The notes under the pieces are model-generated. The model searched no databases. It saw only the letters and a program-made list of their open reading frames with translations, and was not told the DNA's origin. A stretch of DNA of 30,201 nt from a virus. The translations under genes and the position numbers were made by a program. The stretch covers positions 1 to 30,201 of IMG/VR virus record IMGVR_UViG_3300028840_001842. One strand, 5' to 3'. Shown here one piece after another: positions 1 to 6,680 of the stretch. Every line of letters starts with the position of its first letter. Positions within the stretch are counted from its first letter, which is position 1.

Positions 1-18
1 GCCCCCTAAAGCCTATAT

Positions 19-99
19 ATTTTTCCTTGATACAAATTAACAAACAGCGCTAGCCCAGTCACCACGCGGGCTAGAGGCGTAATTTTCCCTTGCTACAAA
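19..99 (+). repeat. Direct repeat pair ATTTTyCCTTGmTACAAA
   Basis: Positions 19-36 and 82-99 match at 16 of 18 bases, differing only at a T/C and an A/C. The copies are 63 bp apart and flank the CTAGCCC/GGGCTAG hairpin. A partial copy lies inverted at 191-202 (TCAAGGGAAATT), followed by TCGCCCC, which resembles the AGGCG next to the second copy. They could be protein-binding sites or phage promoters reading leftward (GTAnCAAGGrAAAAT on the minus strand). The function is inferred only. Confidence 0.5.
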
Positions 100-149
100 A
101 AGGCCTTGTAACAGTAACATTATGCTCCCCGTATAACCACGTTCGGGGT

Positions 150-181
150 AGCCTTGCTATGCGCAAGGCTAAACTTTTTTT
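150..181 (+). terminator. Possible rightward intrinsic terminator
   Basis: A 7-bp stem AGCCTTG/CAAGGCT (150-156 with 164-170) with a 7-base loop is followed, after AAAC, by seven T (175-181). The four-base gap before the T-run weakens the call. It would stop rightward transcription entering from left of the window. Confidence 0.45.
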
Positions 182-249
182 GGCCTAGTGTCAAGGGAAA
201 TTCGCCCCTAAATGGTGCGCCGACGTTGTTACAAAACCCACGAGGCCGC

Positions 250-327
250 CCAGTGGCGCACCAGTGGCGCGGGCACAAAAAAGCCGCCTATCAGGCGGCC
301 GTGGTGGTGGTGGGTTGCCAGTGGCGC
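250..327. repeat. Three copies of CCAGTGGCGC
   Basis: The decamer occurs at 250-259, 261-270 and 318-327, around the leftward terminator and downstream of the leftward gene. No function is recognised. It may be chance in a GC-rich stretch or a remnant of duplication. Confidence 0.4.
277..299 (-). terminator. Leftward rho-independent terminator
   Basis: On the minus strand a GCCGCC/GGCGGC stem (283-299, loop TGATA) is followed immediately by six T (277-282). It lies about 95 bp past the stop of the leftward gene at 394-957 and is correctly oriented to end that transcript. A second GC-rich dyad, ACGCGCC/GGCGCGT (362-368 with 377-383), sits just after the stop without a T-run. Confidence 0.85.
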
Positions 328-393
328 AATCCCTGCGCCCTCATCAGTGCCATCGTGGCAGACGCGCCCCTTGCGAGGCGCGTTTCGATCTGG

Positions 394-957
394 TTACTTC
401 TTGGCTTTTGCGTGCGCCTCCTCAAGCGCACGCTTGACCGCCTCGATGATGGCCGTGTCTGTGACGGCCACGCCAGCTTCGCTTTCGGCCTGCAAGGCCT
501 TCCTCGCGAAGGTAGCAGCGAGCTTGGACAGGTCCAGCTCCTGCTCCTTTTGCTGGGGCTTGTAGTCGCCCCACATAGTGGCGGACACAAAGGCCATAAC
601 GTCATCGAAGGAATCCTTCTCGACGTCTCTGCGCTTCTTGAAGATCTTGTCACCAACTTTGTTGGTGGCAAACTCCAGAGACGGCGCGGCCGCCAGTACG
701 TAGCCTTGCAGTTTCTTCGCGTTGAGGCCTTTAGTGGCCACAACGGCGTTGAGCAATTTCGTCAAGTGACCGGCGTCACTTGCCTCGCACATGGTGTAGT
801 AGGCGAGGCCCGCCACAACTGCGCGTTGGACATCAGCCGTGAGGCTGAGCCCACGGGTCGTGATGGAAGAAATTGCTTTGTTGATCGCCGCGTCCGTCTG
901 GGCACGAAGATCGGTCGAGGTCAGGTCAACAACGATGTTTGCAGATTTCTTAGCCAT
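394..957 (-). CDS. Unknown leftward phage protein (187 aa)
   Basis: A mostly helical, hydrophilic protein of 187 residues. It begins MAKKSANIVV, has alanine-rich helices in the middle and ends in an acidic/basic helix EEAHAKAKK. There is no signal peptide or membrane segment. The ATG at 957 is preceded by a good ribosome site (GAGG, 8 bases upstream on the minus strand), and the gene ends in a clean intrinsic terminator, so I regard it as real. It is the only leftward gene and is divergent from the late operon, suggesting it belongs to an early or middle module that continues outside the window. I do not recognise the family; a DNA-binding or replication accessory role would fit its size and location but is a guess. 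Confidence 0.8.
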   Translation of the reverse strand: MAKKSANIVVDLTSTDLRAQTDAAINKAISSITTRGLSLTADVQRAVVAGLAYYTMCEASDAGHLTKLLNAVVATKGLNAKKLQGYVLAAAPSLEFATNKVGDKIFKKRRDVEKDSFDDVMAFVSATMWGDYKPQQKEQELDLSKLAATFARKALQAESEAGVAVTDTAIIEAVKRALEEAHAKAKK

Positions 958-983
958 GGAATAATCCTCAGTGAATGGTCAGA

Positions 984-1014
984 CAAAAGCGCCCACGGAA
1001 TGTAGACGCTTTTG
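984..1014. repeat. Inverted repeat CAAAAGCG/CGCTTTTG
   Basis: A perfect 8-bp inverted repeat (984-991 with 1007-1014) with a 15-base spacer, just upstream of the leftward gene's ribosome site and beside the larger dyad at 1018-1110. In the leftward transcript it would form a hairpin in the 5' leader. Role unknown. Confidence 0.55.
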
Positions 1015-1017
1015 AAA

Positions 1018-1110
1018 AACCACTCAGCCGCTGCGAGCATAGCCCGCAGCGCGTTTTGCCAGACACAGCAAAACGCGCCGCGAGCGTAGCTCGCAGCGTC
1101 AAGAGTGGTT
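1018..1110. repeat. 93-bp dyad with two alternative folds
   Basis: Four nested complementary blocks are visible: 1018-1025 with 1103-1110 (8 bp), 1029-1038 with 1089-1098 (10 bp), 1045-1047 with 1080-1082 (3 bp), and 1049-1059 with 1068-1078 (11 bp), around an 8-base loop. The outer arm can instead break into local hairpins CGCTGCG/CGCAGCG (1029-1035 with 1045-1051) and GCGAGC/GCTCGC (1080-1085 with 1089-1094), giving a cloverleaf-like form with the central stem shortened. It lies in the probable 5' leader of the leftward gene. Possible roles are an RNase III site, a regulatory RNA switch or a DNA cruciform at an origin. It lacks tRNA T-loop features. Confidence 0.7.
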
Positions 1111-1517
1111 ATAGAAACTCCTGTCGCGTTGTTTACGTCGAGGGGCGGCCCTCAGCGCACAGAGTCCTCCCGGAAGAAGGTGGTTTCCCGCACCATTTCG
1201 TCTCACGACGACGGTTCTCTGGTCTGTAACGGTCCTGCGGTAGGCTTTCGCCGCGCTTTTCGCACACGGCGCCGCCGCTCCCAGACGGACTGTCCCAAGC
1301 GCTCCCAACGCCCAGCAAAGCCCATCCTTCGCACACCCGAGAACAAGTGTGTCCAGAGCGACCGCGCCGTGAGGTTCTCACGCCAGCGACCGGGTTTCCT
1401 CTCGCCCAAACAGGGGGCAGTTGCCGCAGAGGACCAAGAGCGACAGAGGACATTGCTGCCCTCATTGTGTGCGCAAATCGCGGATTTAGCCTCTGGGCCG
1501 ATCTGGGCCGATCTGGA

Positions 1518-1538
1518 CCCCCACCCCACCCCCTCCCC
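1518..1538 (-). other. Strong G-quadruplex motif on the minus strand
   Basis: On the minus strand four G-runs of 4, 5, 4 and 5 are separated by single bases (A, T, T), the pattern expected for a very stable quadruplex. The plus strand continues C-rich to 1554. It lies 80 bp upstream of the palindromic repeats and 220 bp upstream of terS, inside the non-coding region. Confidence 0.75.
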
Positions 1539-1620
1539 GCCGCCCGGCCCCCCCGCGCATTTTAGGTAGCACGCTCACCCAGCAACTCAATAAAGGTGTA
1601 TCCGTCCCGCTCATGCCCCC

Positions 1621-1675
1621 CTGTTACGTAACAGGATTCCGCTGTTACGTAACAAGATTTCGCTGTTACATAACG
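1621..1675. promoter_or_regulatory. Three phased palindromes (operator or packaging iterons)
   Basis: The 12-bp palindrome TGTTACGTAACA occurs at 1622-1633 and 1643-1654, with a degenerate third copy TGTTACATAACG at 1664-1675. Spacing is exactly 21 bp, two helical turns, so the sites face the same side of the helix, and the spacers share GATTyCGC. The first copy extends to a perfect 14-bp palindrome. They end 84 bp before the terS start. A dimeric regulator's operator array is the simplest reading; binding by TerS at a packaging site is the main alternative. Confidence 0.75.
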
Positions 1676-1697
1676 CAGCCACCCCGCCACGTAGACA

Positions 1698-1727
1698 TTG
1701 GGTCTCCATCCCCGGCTAAGCTACAAT
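1698..1727 (+). promoter_or_regulatory. Weak sigma70-like promoter candidate
   Basis: TTGGGT (1698-1703) and TACAAT (1722-1727) are 18 bp apart, between the palindromes and terS. The -10 matches five of six consensus bases but the -35 only about three, so this is a low-confidence candidate for the late operon promoter. Confidence 0.2.
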
Positions 1728-1759
1728 CCCCGCGATGGATACCCGTTGAGGCCCCCGAG

Positions 1760-2221
1760 ATGACCCTACTTGCCCCTATAAGCGTCGATATTGAGAAAAT
1801 ATCGGGCCAACTTGCAATGGACCTAGTGGCGAAGCTGAAGCCGCCAGAGGAGGTTCTAGCGAAGTATGGACTGACGGTAGAAGAGTTAGATGCCCTTGCC
1901 AAAACGCCGCAATTTCGTCTGCGTCTGAAAGAGGCGCAAGTGGCGTGGAATTCAGATGACCACGCGCCGGAGCGAATAAAGCAAAAGGCGACGACGCTGG
2001 TAGAAGACAGCTTGATCACGATCTATCAGATGATTCACGATGACCTGACCACTGCGTCGACTAAGCTGGAGAGTTTCAGAACGCTTGCCAAGATGGCGGG
2101 TGTTGTAGGAGACGTGAAGGGAGAGGGGTCGGGAGCGAGGTTCAGCGTCTCGATAGACCTTGGTGGGGATAAGTCGGTAACGATAGAGGGTTCCTCGGAA
2201 GAGGTAAAGGATGAAGACTGA
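1760..2221 (+). CDS. terS: Putative terminase small subunit (153 aa)
   Basis: A small, acidic, helical protein. An N-terminal helix-turn-helix-like segment (about residues 14-50, with PPEEVLAKYGLTVEELDAL) is followed by a helical middle and a short beta/acidic tail (SSEEVKDED). This is the layout of phage terminase small subunits, which recognise the packaging site and assemble as rings on the large subunit. The reading frame is open back to 1613, but I chose ATG 1760 because GAGG stands 8 bases before it and the upstream part would translate the palindromic repeats. Its TGA overlaps the terL ATG (TGATG), indicating coupled translation. The assignment rests mainly on position before terL plus the HTH-like start. 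Confidence 0.7.
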   Translation: MTLLAPISVDIEKISGQLAMDLVAKLKPPEEVLAKYGLTVEELDALAKTPQFRLRLKEAQVAWNSDDHAPERIKQKATTLVEDSLITIYQMIHDDLTTASTKLESFRTLAKMAGVVGDVKGEGSGARFSVSIDLGGDKSVTIEGSSEEVKDED

Positions 2222-3630
2222 TGGCTACGTTTGACTATAAGCCGCCGCCGACGCTGCGAGAGTTCATGTTGTCGGAAAAGCGAGTGCGAGCGGTGAGAGG
2301 TCCGGTAGGTAGTGCGAAGAGTTCTGCGTGTGCGATGGAGTTATTGAGGAGGAGTTGCCAAGCGCCGAAGGACATATCGGACGGTGTGAGGAGGTCGAGG
2401 TTCGTTATCAGCCGGAACACGTTGCAGCAGTTGAGGACGACGAACCTAGTGACGATCCAAGCGCTGATCAGGCCGTTGACGCACTTCAAGGTGAGTGAGC
2501 AGACGATCCAGATCCGGTTACCGGGGGTGGAGTCGGATTGGCTGTTGTTGCCGCTGGACACGCCAGACAACGTAGACCGGTTGTTATCGCTGGAATTGAC
2601 GGGTGCGTGGATTTCGGAATTTCGAGAGATTGACCCGGAGTTGGTACAGGCGGCGCTGTCGAGGTGTGGTCGATACCCGTCGCCGAAGAACCTGAGAGCT
2701 GAGGATAGGGATTATTGGTATGGGTTGTTCATGGAGACGAACTCGTTTTCGGAGGATTCGCCGTGGTACCGGCTGTTAGAAGAGGAGCTACCGAATAACT
2801 GGGGTTACTTTGTCCAGCCGGGGGCGTTTGAGCCGAATGCGGAGAACCGGGAGAATTTGCCGCCGCGCTACTATGAGGATCTTCTTGAATCGAACACGCC
2901 GGAGTGGGCGGATCAGTACATCCATAACAAGATCAGTCCGAGTTTGTCTGGGCAGGCGGTATTCCGGAATTCCTTTGACCATGATTTTCATGTGAGCAAG
3001 CAGGCGCTGAACCCGATACCGGGGTATCCGTTGATCATAGGGATGGACACGGGTAGGAATCCGGCGGCGGTGGTAGGTCAGGTAGACCATATAGGAAGGC
3101 TGCTGGTGTTAGCGAGTGTGTGGGCAGAGAACATAGGGATGGAGAATTTTCTGTCGACGTATTTGACGCCGTTGTTATCGACGGAGAGGTTTGCGGGATT
3201 AGCGGCGTACTTAGTTCTTGATCCGGCGTGTCGTCAGAGGAGTCAGATAGGAGAGGAGTCGGTGATTGACTGCGCCCGTAGGCAGGGTTATCAAGCGGTG
3301 CCAGCGATGACGAATGCGATAGAGCCGCGTTTGAGGGCGGTGGAGAAGTTTCTGATAGAGCAGAGGAATGGAGGCCCGGCGATGCTGTTTGACCCGGAGA
3401 ATGCGCACGATTTAATACTTGCGATGCAGAGTCGGTATAGGTACAAGAAAAAGAAGGATCATACGTTGGATTCGAAGCCGGAGAAGCTGCATCCATGGAG
3501 TGATTTAGCGGATTCGTGTCAATATTTAGCGTTGGGTACGCAGTCGAATCTGAGAGGGCGAATGATGGCGCGTCTGGGCCGCGACACGACTAAGGTCGGT
3601 CCGGAGCCGACGGCGGCGGGTTGGACGTAA
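2221..3630 (+). CDS. terL: Terminase large subunit, ATPase and nuclease (469 aa)
   Basis: The DNA-packaging motor. Residues 27-34 carry a Walker A loop (GPVGSAKS), and 128-136 hold the Walker B region (GAWISEFRE) with a catalytic acid. The C-terminal RNase H-like nuclease shows the expected acidic residues: D276 in IIGMDTG, D334 in LVLDPA, and D428/D431 in HPWSDLADS. Length and domain order are normal for TerL, which docks on the portal, pumps DNA and cuts concatemers. It overlaps terS by one base. Codon use is striking: eight of the first twelve arginines are AGA/AGG, and the gene is rich in G-ending codons, unlike the capsid gene. Confidence 0.93.
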   Translation: MATFDYKPPPTLREFMLSEKRVRAVRGPVGSAKSSACAMELLRRSCQAPKDISDGVRRSRFVISRNTLQQLRTTNLVTIQALIRPLTHFKVSEQTIQIRLPGVESDWLLLPLDTPDNVDRLLSLELTGAWISEFREIDPELVQAALSRCGRYPSPKNLRAEDRDYWYGLFMETNSFSEDSPWYRLLEEELPNNWGYFVQPGAFEPNAENRENLPPRYYEDLLESNTPEWADQYIHNKISPSLSGQAVFRNSFDHDFHVSKQALNPIPGYPLIIGMDTGRNPAAVVGQVDHIGRLLVLASVWAENIGMENFLSTYLTPLLSTERFAGLAAYLVLDPACRQRSQIGEESVIDCARRQGYQAVPAMTNAIEPRLRAVEKFLIEQRNGGPAMLFDPENAHDLILAMQSRYRYKKKKDHTLDSKPEKLHPWSDLADSCQYLALGTQSNLRGRMMARLGRDTTKVGPEPTAAGWT

Positions 3631-3657
3631 AAAATGGGGGGCGGAGATATGCCCCCC
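3631..3657 (-). terminator. Leftward terminator-like hairpin after terL
   Basis: A perfect 7-bp stem GGGGGGC/GCCCCCC (3636-3642 with 3651-3657, 8-base loop) is followed on the minus strand by ATTTTTT. No T-run follows on the plus strand, so it would stop leftward, antisense transcription rather than the late operon. It sits in the 115-bp gap between terL and portal, which also contains an ACACACACAC run and no clear promoter. Confidence 0.5.
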
Positions 3658-3745
3658 GAGGAGGCTGAGATACACACACACTGGGTCAGTATACACTATT
3701 TGCGCGTGTGATAAACTGAAGGGACAGATTTGAGAGGTTTCAAGA

Positions 3746-5809
3746 ATGCCGACGAAAGGGGTACTGCGGGTTTACAGCAATACCGAGCTTGACGCGATGG
3801 AGCAAGAGCGGCTGGACGTCGAGCGAGATCTGCGAGAGGGTGAGCAGCGAGAGCTTGTTGCGATAGACCTGCTTGCGGCGCACATTCGCAAAGAATATGA
3901 GCGGATGAGGTGGCATAGGAACAAGTTCAATTTACCGCAGAGGTATCTTGAGTGCTTACGGCAATTCAATGGTAACTACTCAAGCAAGAAGCAGGCGGAG
4001 ATTGCGCAATTTGGAGGATCGCAGGTTTTTGCGCAATTGACGGCGGTGAAGTGTCGCGGAGCGTCGGCGCTGCTGCGGGACGTGTTTTTGTCGGAGGAGC
4101 GACCGTGGACGCTGGAGCCGACGCCGGTTCCGGAGATACCTGACGACGTCTCGAAGAATATAGACCAGCTGATAGCGGTTGAGATTCAGACGATGCAGCA
4201 GGCTGGGGAGGCGGTAGATCCGTCGCAGGTTGATGAGAGGAAGCAGCAGCTGCTTGATGCGGCGACGAAGGCGACGCTCCAGAGGGCGTATGACGAGGCT
4301 GCGGAGGCTGAGGAATACCTTGATGATGATTTGAGGGAAGGTGGGTTCTATCAGGCGATGATGGAGTTCCTGATGGATCTAACGATCTTTCCGCTTGCGG
4401 TACTGAAGGGTCCGGAGATCAAGCGCAAGGTGTCGTTGTCATGGACGAACGGCGAGCTTGTGGTGAAGAATTCGCCAAGGATGTTTTGGCGCAGGGTGTC
4501 GCCGTTCGACATATATTTTTCGCCGGGAGCAAGTCGGATAGAAGACGCGGACGTGATAGAGCGGATCAAGCTATCGCGTAAGGATCTGAATATGCTTCTG
4601 GATCTTCCTGCGTACCGGCAGGACGCGATCAGGGCGGTGCTGCGAGACTATGAAAATGGTCGAGTTGACTACTTTGATGACGCGGAGACAGAGCGAGCGA
4701 ACGAGGAAAACCGTGAGAATCCCTACGTCAACGACAGCGAGTTAATTGACACGCTGGAATACCACGGGGCGGTGAAAGGTGCGTGGTTGGAGGAGTTTGG
4801 GTTTCAGGAGATTGAGGACCCGGACAAGGATTACCACGTTACTGCGTGGCTGTGCGGAGAGCACGTACTGAAGGTTCACTTGAACCCTAATCCGAAGCAG
4901 CGGCACCCCTATTATGTGACGTGTTTTGAGAAGATACCGGGTTCGATAGTAGGGAACGCCTTGCCGGAGATCATTGCGGACGCGCAGGAGGTAGCCAACG
5001 CGTCGTTTCGGTCGTTGGTCAACAACATGAGCATCGCGTCGGGTCCGCAGGTGATGGTGAACGAGGAGCGTCTTGCGCCGACGATGGACGCGAACACGCT
5101 GTACCCGTGGAAGAGGTGGAGGTACATCTCTGACCCGCTGATGCAGGAGCAGCAGACGCCGGTATCGTTTTTCCAGCCGAAGTCGAACGCGGAGGAGCTG
5201 TTGGGGGTGTACCGAGCCATGATGGAGATCATGGACGAGGTGTCTGCGATACCGCGCTACATCACGGGGAATGGTGCGGCGTCGGGGGGAGCGGCGTCGA
5301 CGGCGAGCGGCTTGTCGATGCTGATGAACAATGCGTCGAAGGTTCTTCAGAATATTGCGTCGTGCATTGATGACGACATTATCCGGCCGGTGCTGGAGGA
5401 CTTGTACATTATCAAGATGATGACGGACACCCAAGGGAAGCTGCGAGGCGACGAGTCTATCGTGGTGAGGGGTGTTGCGGTGGCGGCGGCCAAGGAGATG
5501 GACCGGATGCGTCAGATTGAATTTATGCAGCTGACTGGAAATCCGATGGATATGCAGATTATCGGAATGAATGGAAGAGCTGCTATTCTTCGCAGTGTAG
5601 CGAGTAAGATCGGTCTTCCACAGGAGGAAATTGTTCCGACGCGAGACCAGCTGAAGATCCAGCAGGCGCAGATGCAGCAACAGGCTCAGCTTGAAGCTGC
5701 CGCGCAAGCTCAGGGGGCGCAGCCGTCGACGGGGGGGAATGAAAGGCTTAGTGAAGAGACTGATAATATGCACATTGCGCGAAATATGCCCGGAGGCCCG
5801 CAACAATGA
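3746..5809 (+). CDS. Portal protein (687 aa)
   Basis: The dodecameric ring at the packaging vertex, the channel for DNA entry and exit and the docking site for TerL and tail. It follows terL, starts at ATG 3746 with GAGAGG 8 bases upstream, and has the size of large podovirus portals. Visible features are an acidic N-terminal coiled region (1-45), a central mixed domain, the glycine/serine-rich GNGAASGGAAST segment followed by a long helix (about 508-555) typical of the portal stem region, and a Gln/Ala-rich C-terminal coil (about 635-665) that could form a barrel. Not recognised to subfamily level. Confidence 0.88.
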   Translation: MPTKGVLRVYSNTELDAMEQERLDVERDLREGEQRELVAIDLLAAHIRKEYERMRWHRNKFNLPQRYLECLRQFNGNYSSKKQAEIAQFGGSQVFAQLTAVKCRGASALLRDVFLSEERPWTLEPTPVPEIPDDVSKNIDQLIAVEIQTMQQAGEAVDPSQVDERKQQLLDAATKATLQRAYDEAAEAEEYLDDDLREGGFYQAMMEFLMDLTIFPLAVLKGPEIKRKVSLSWTNGELVVKNSPRMFWRRVSPFDIYFSPGASRIEDADVIERIKLSRKDLNMLLDLPAYRQDAIRAVLRDYENGRVDYFDDAETERANEENRENPYVNDSELIDTLEYHGAVKGAWLEEFGFQEIEDPDKDYHVTAWLCGEHVLKVHLNPNPKQRHPYYVTCFEKIPGSIVGNALPEIIADAQEVANASFRSLVNNMSIASGPQVMVNEERLAPTMDANTLYPWKRWRYISDPLMQEQQTPVSFFQPKSNAEELLGVYRAMMEIMDEVSAIPRYITGNGAASGGAASTASGLSMLMNNASKVLQNIASCIDDDIIRPVLEDLYIIKMMTDTQGKLRGDESIVVRGVAVAAAKEMDRMRQIEFMQLTGNPMDMQIIGMNGRAAILRSVASKIGLPQEEIVPTRDQLKIQQAQMQQQAQLEAAAQAQGAQPSTGGNERLSEETDNMHIARNMPGGPQQ

Positions 5810-6003
5810 AACCATCTGAAAGCAAGGCTGCTTCGCAGCCGAAACTGAATGCCAGCCTGTCTAAGCTGTTTGGTCAGCCGAAAGATCTGACCAATATGAC
5901 TGGCGGGCGTCCCACGCAAGGAGATAGCCGCGCAGCGGTAAACAGCAATATTGTGAACAACAAGTATGGTGAAAGCCCGAACGACTACGGCAAGGGGGTT
6001 TGA
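5806..6003 (+). CDS. Small unknown protein (65 aa)
   Basis: Starts inside the portal stop (ATGA overlap) with GGAGG 9 bases upstream, so translation is probably coupled to portal. The product is short, basic and asparagine/glycine-rich (QGDSRAAVNSNIVNNKYG), with no membrane segment and probably little fixed structure. It may be a minor head component or assembly factor; no family recognised. Confidence 0.75.
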   Translation: MKPSESKAASQPKLNASLSKLFGQPKDLTNMTGGRPTQGDSRAAVNSNIVNNKYGESPNDYGKGV

Positions 6004-6004
6004 G

Positions 6005-6241
6005 ATGTCTACTTGCATGTATCCGAAATCGGCGGGGCACCCGTCGATGAAAGTTGGGGACACGGTAGGTTCTAACTGGGCGACCCGCACTCGGACGGAG
6101 TACCCGGACAAGGGTATTGCGGCAGTTCGCTACGATGGACGTTCGGCGCGGACGGTGACGCTGAGTGGCGGCGAGGGAGGAGAAGGGAAGTCGGATTACC
6201 CGAAGAAGAGCCGCAAGTTCGACACGGAGGGATTCCGGTGA
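6005..6241 (+). CDS. Small unknown protein (78 aa)
   Basis: ATG 6005 is preceded by AAGGGGG at good spacing; the frame is open further back but lacks a comparable site. The product is basic, begins MSTCMYPKSAGHP, contains a single cysteine and a glycine-rich loop (SGGEGGEGKS), and resembles nothing I can name. It lies in a cluster of four small genes between portal and scaffold. Confidence 0.7.
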   Translation: MSTCMYPKSAGHPSMKVGDTVGSNWATRTRTEYPDKGIAAVRYDGRSARTVTLSGGEGGEGKSDYPKKSRKFDTEGFR

Positions 6242-6450
6242 AGATGTCGCGCCCCGGCAAGGTTTTTAAGGGACGGCAAGAGACGACGTCAAATGTTTAT
6301 TGGTCGCGTCCGACGCTTGGTAAAGATGCCATGAAGCGGCAGATGCAGCTGATGGCGAATGATTATGGCAAGAAGGCGTCGTCGGAGCTGATTCCTGAGC
6401 GAGGTCCGGTCTTTGCCTCCCCCCGGAGGACAAGGATTGGTGGGATGTGA
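6238..6450 (+). CDS. Small basic unknown protein (70 aa)
   Basis: I chose the GTG at 6238, six bases after GGAGGG and overlapping the previous stop (GTGA). An ATG two codons later (6244) is the alternative. The product is strongly basic (KVFKGRQ at the start, PRRTRIGGM at the end) with a central amphipathic helix. The basic charge would suit nucleic-acid or capsid contact; function unknown. Confidence 0.7.
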   Translation: MKMSRPGKVFKGRQETTSNVYWSRPTLGKDAMKRQMQLMANDYGKKASSELIPERGPVFASPRRTRIGGM

Positions 6451-6662
6451 GGCTTACTGAAGAACAGGCGAAAGCCATCAGGGACTTGAGTGGGAACCGT
6501 GATTTTGGCGTGTTTATGTCTGCGCTAGCGGATTATCACGAGATTCTAGTCAGGCAACTGATTGAATGCCCAGCGGAACAACTGCCGGTAGCCCAAGGGC
6601 GAGCGCAGTCGATTCTGCGGGTGACACAGGCGGTGCTGTCTACGAAGCACCACACCCGTTAA
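6447..6662 (+). CDS. Small helical unknown protein (71 aa)
   Basis: Starts at GTG 6447 overlapping the previous stop (GTGA); the ribosome site is poor at that spacing, which fits reinitiation. The product is an all-helical protein (helices around residues 3-17, 19-45 and 47-66) with mixed charge. Its position just before scaffold suggests a virion assembly role. Family not recognised. Confidence 0.7.
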   Translation: MRLTEEQAKAIRDLSGNRDFGVFMSALADYHEILVRQLIECPAEQLPVAQGRAQSILRVTQAVLSTKHHTR

Positions 6663-6680
6663 ATATAGCGAGACTAGGTT

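Larger units (their letters stand above)
1..276. other. Non-coding left end with repeats and hairpins
   Basis: No convincing gene is seen here. The stretch holds two direct copies of an A/T-rich element (19-36 and 82-99), a partial inverted copy near 191-202, a 7-bp-stem hairpin CTAGCCC/GGGCTAG (50-56 with 68-74), a small CCCCG/CGGGG hairpin (127-131 with 144-148) and a terminator-like hairpin at 150-181. TTGnTACAA occurs at 27, 90 and 226, and a GTAACAGTAAC double half-site at 108-118. Such density of short symmetrical sites suggests a control region or genome end rather than coding sequence. It is the window edge, so whether it continues as non-coding is unknown. Confidence 0.6.
958..1759. 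other. Gene-free divergent control region (0.8 kb)
   Basis: Between the leftward gene and terS no frame has a ribosome site and a plausible protein. From left to right it holds an 8-bp-stem hairpin (984-1014), a 93-bp dyad (1018-1110), a GC-rich stretch with many small hairpins (e.g. 1140-1153, 1368-1382, 1475-1487), a tandem GGGCCGATCT pair (1495-1514), a very C-rich tract (about 1518-1554), and three spaced palindromes (1621-1675). Candidate roles are the late promoter/operator, replication origin, or the packaging site recognised by the adjacent terminase. Nothing in the sequence alone chooses among them. Confidence 0.65.

Noticed and set aside
154-1005. 283-codon rightward open frame across the leftward gene
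   Set aside because: It is antisense to the 394-957 gene, has no ribosome site, and its product is low-complexity; a codon-bias shadow.
1018-1110. tRNA or tRNA-like gene
   Set aside because: The cloverleaf-like fold lacks a T-loop GTTCRA motif, a CCA end and a proper anticodon arm.
1018-1110. Protelomerase (hairpin telomere) site
   Set aside because: Such sites are near-perfect palindromes to the centre. Here the centre has an 8-base loop, a 6x6 internal loop and mismatches, and no protelomerase gene is in view.
1099-1569. Several overlapping frames of 69-154 codons on both strands in the GC-rich gap
   Set aside because: High GC lowers stop frequency. None has a ribosome site and the products are arginine/proline-rich with no protein-like pattern.
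1621-1675. CRISPR-like array
   Set aside because: Only three short palindromic units with 9-bp, partly conserved spacers; far too short for CRISPR.
1613-1759. N-terminal extension of terS by 49 codons
   Set aside because: It would translate the palindromic repeats (CYVTGFRCYVTRFRCYIT), and ATG 1760 has a proper ribosome site.
4742-5815. 357-codon antisense frame within portal
   Set aside because: Arginine/leucine/histidine-rich shadow of portal codon usage with no start signals.
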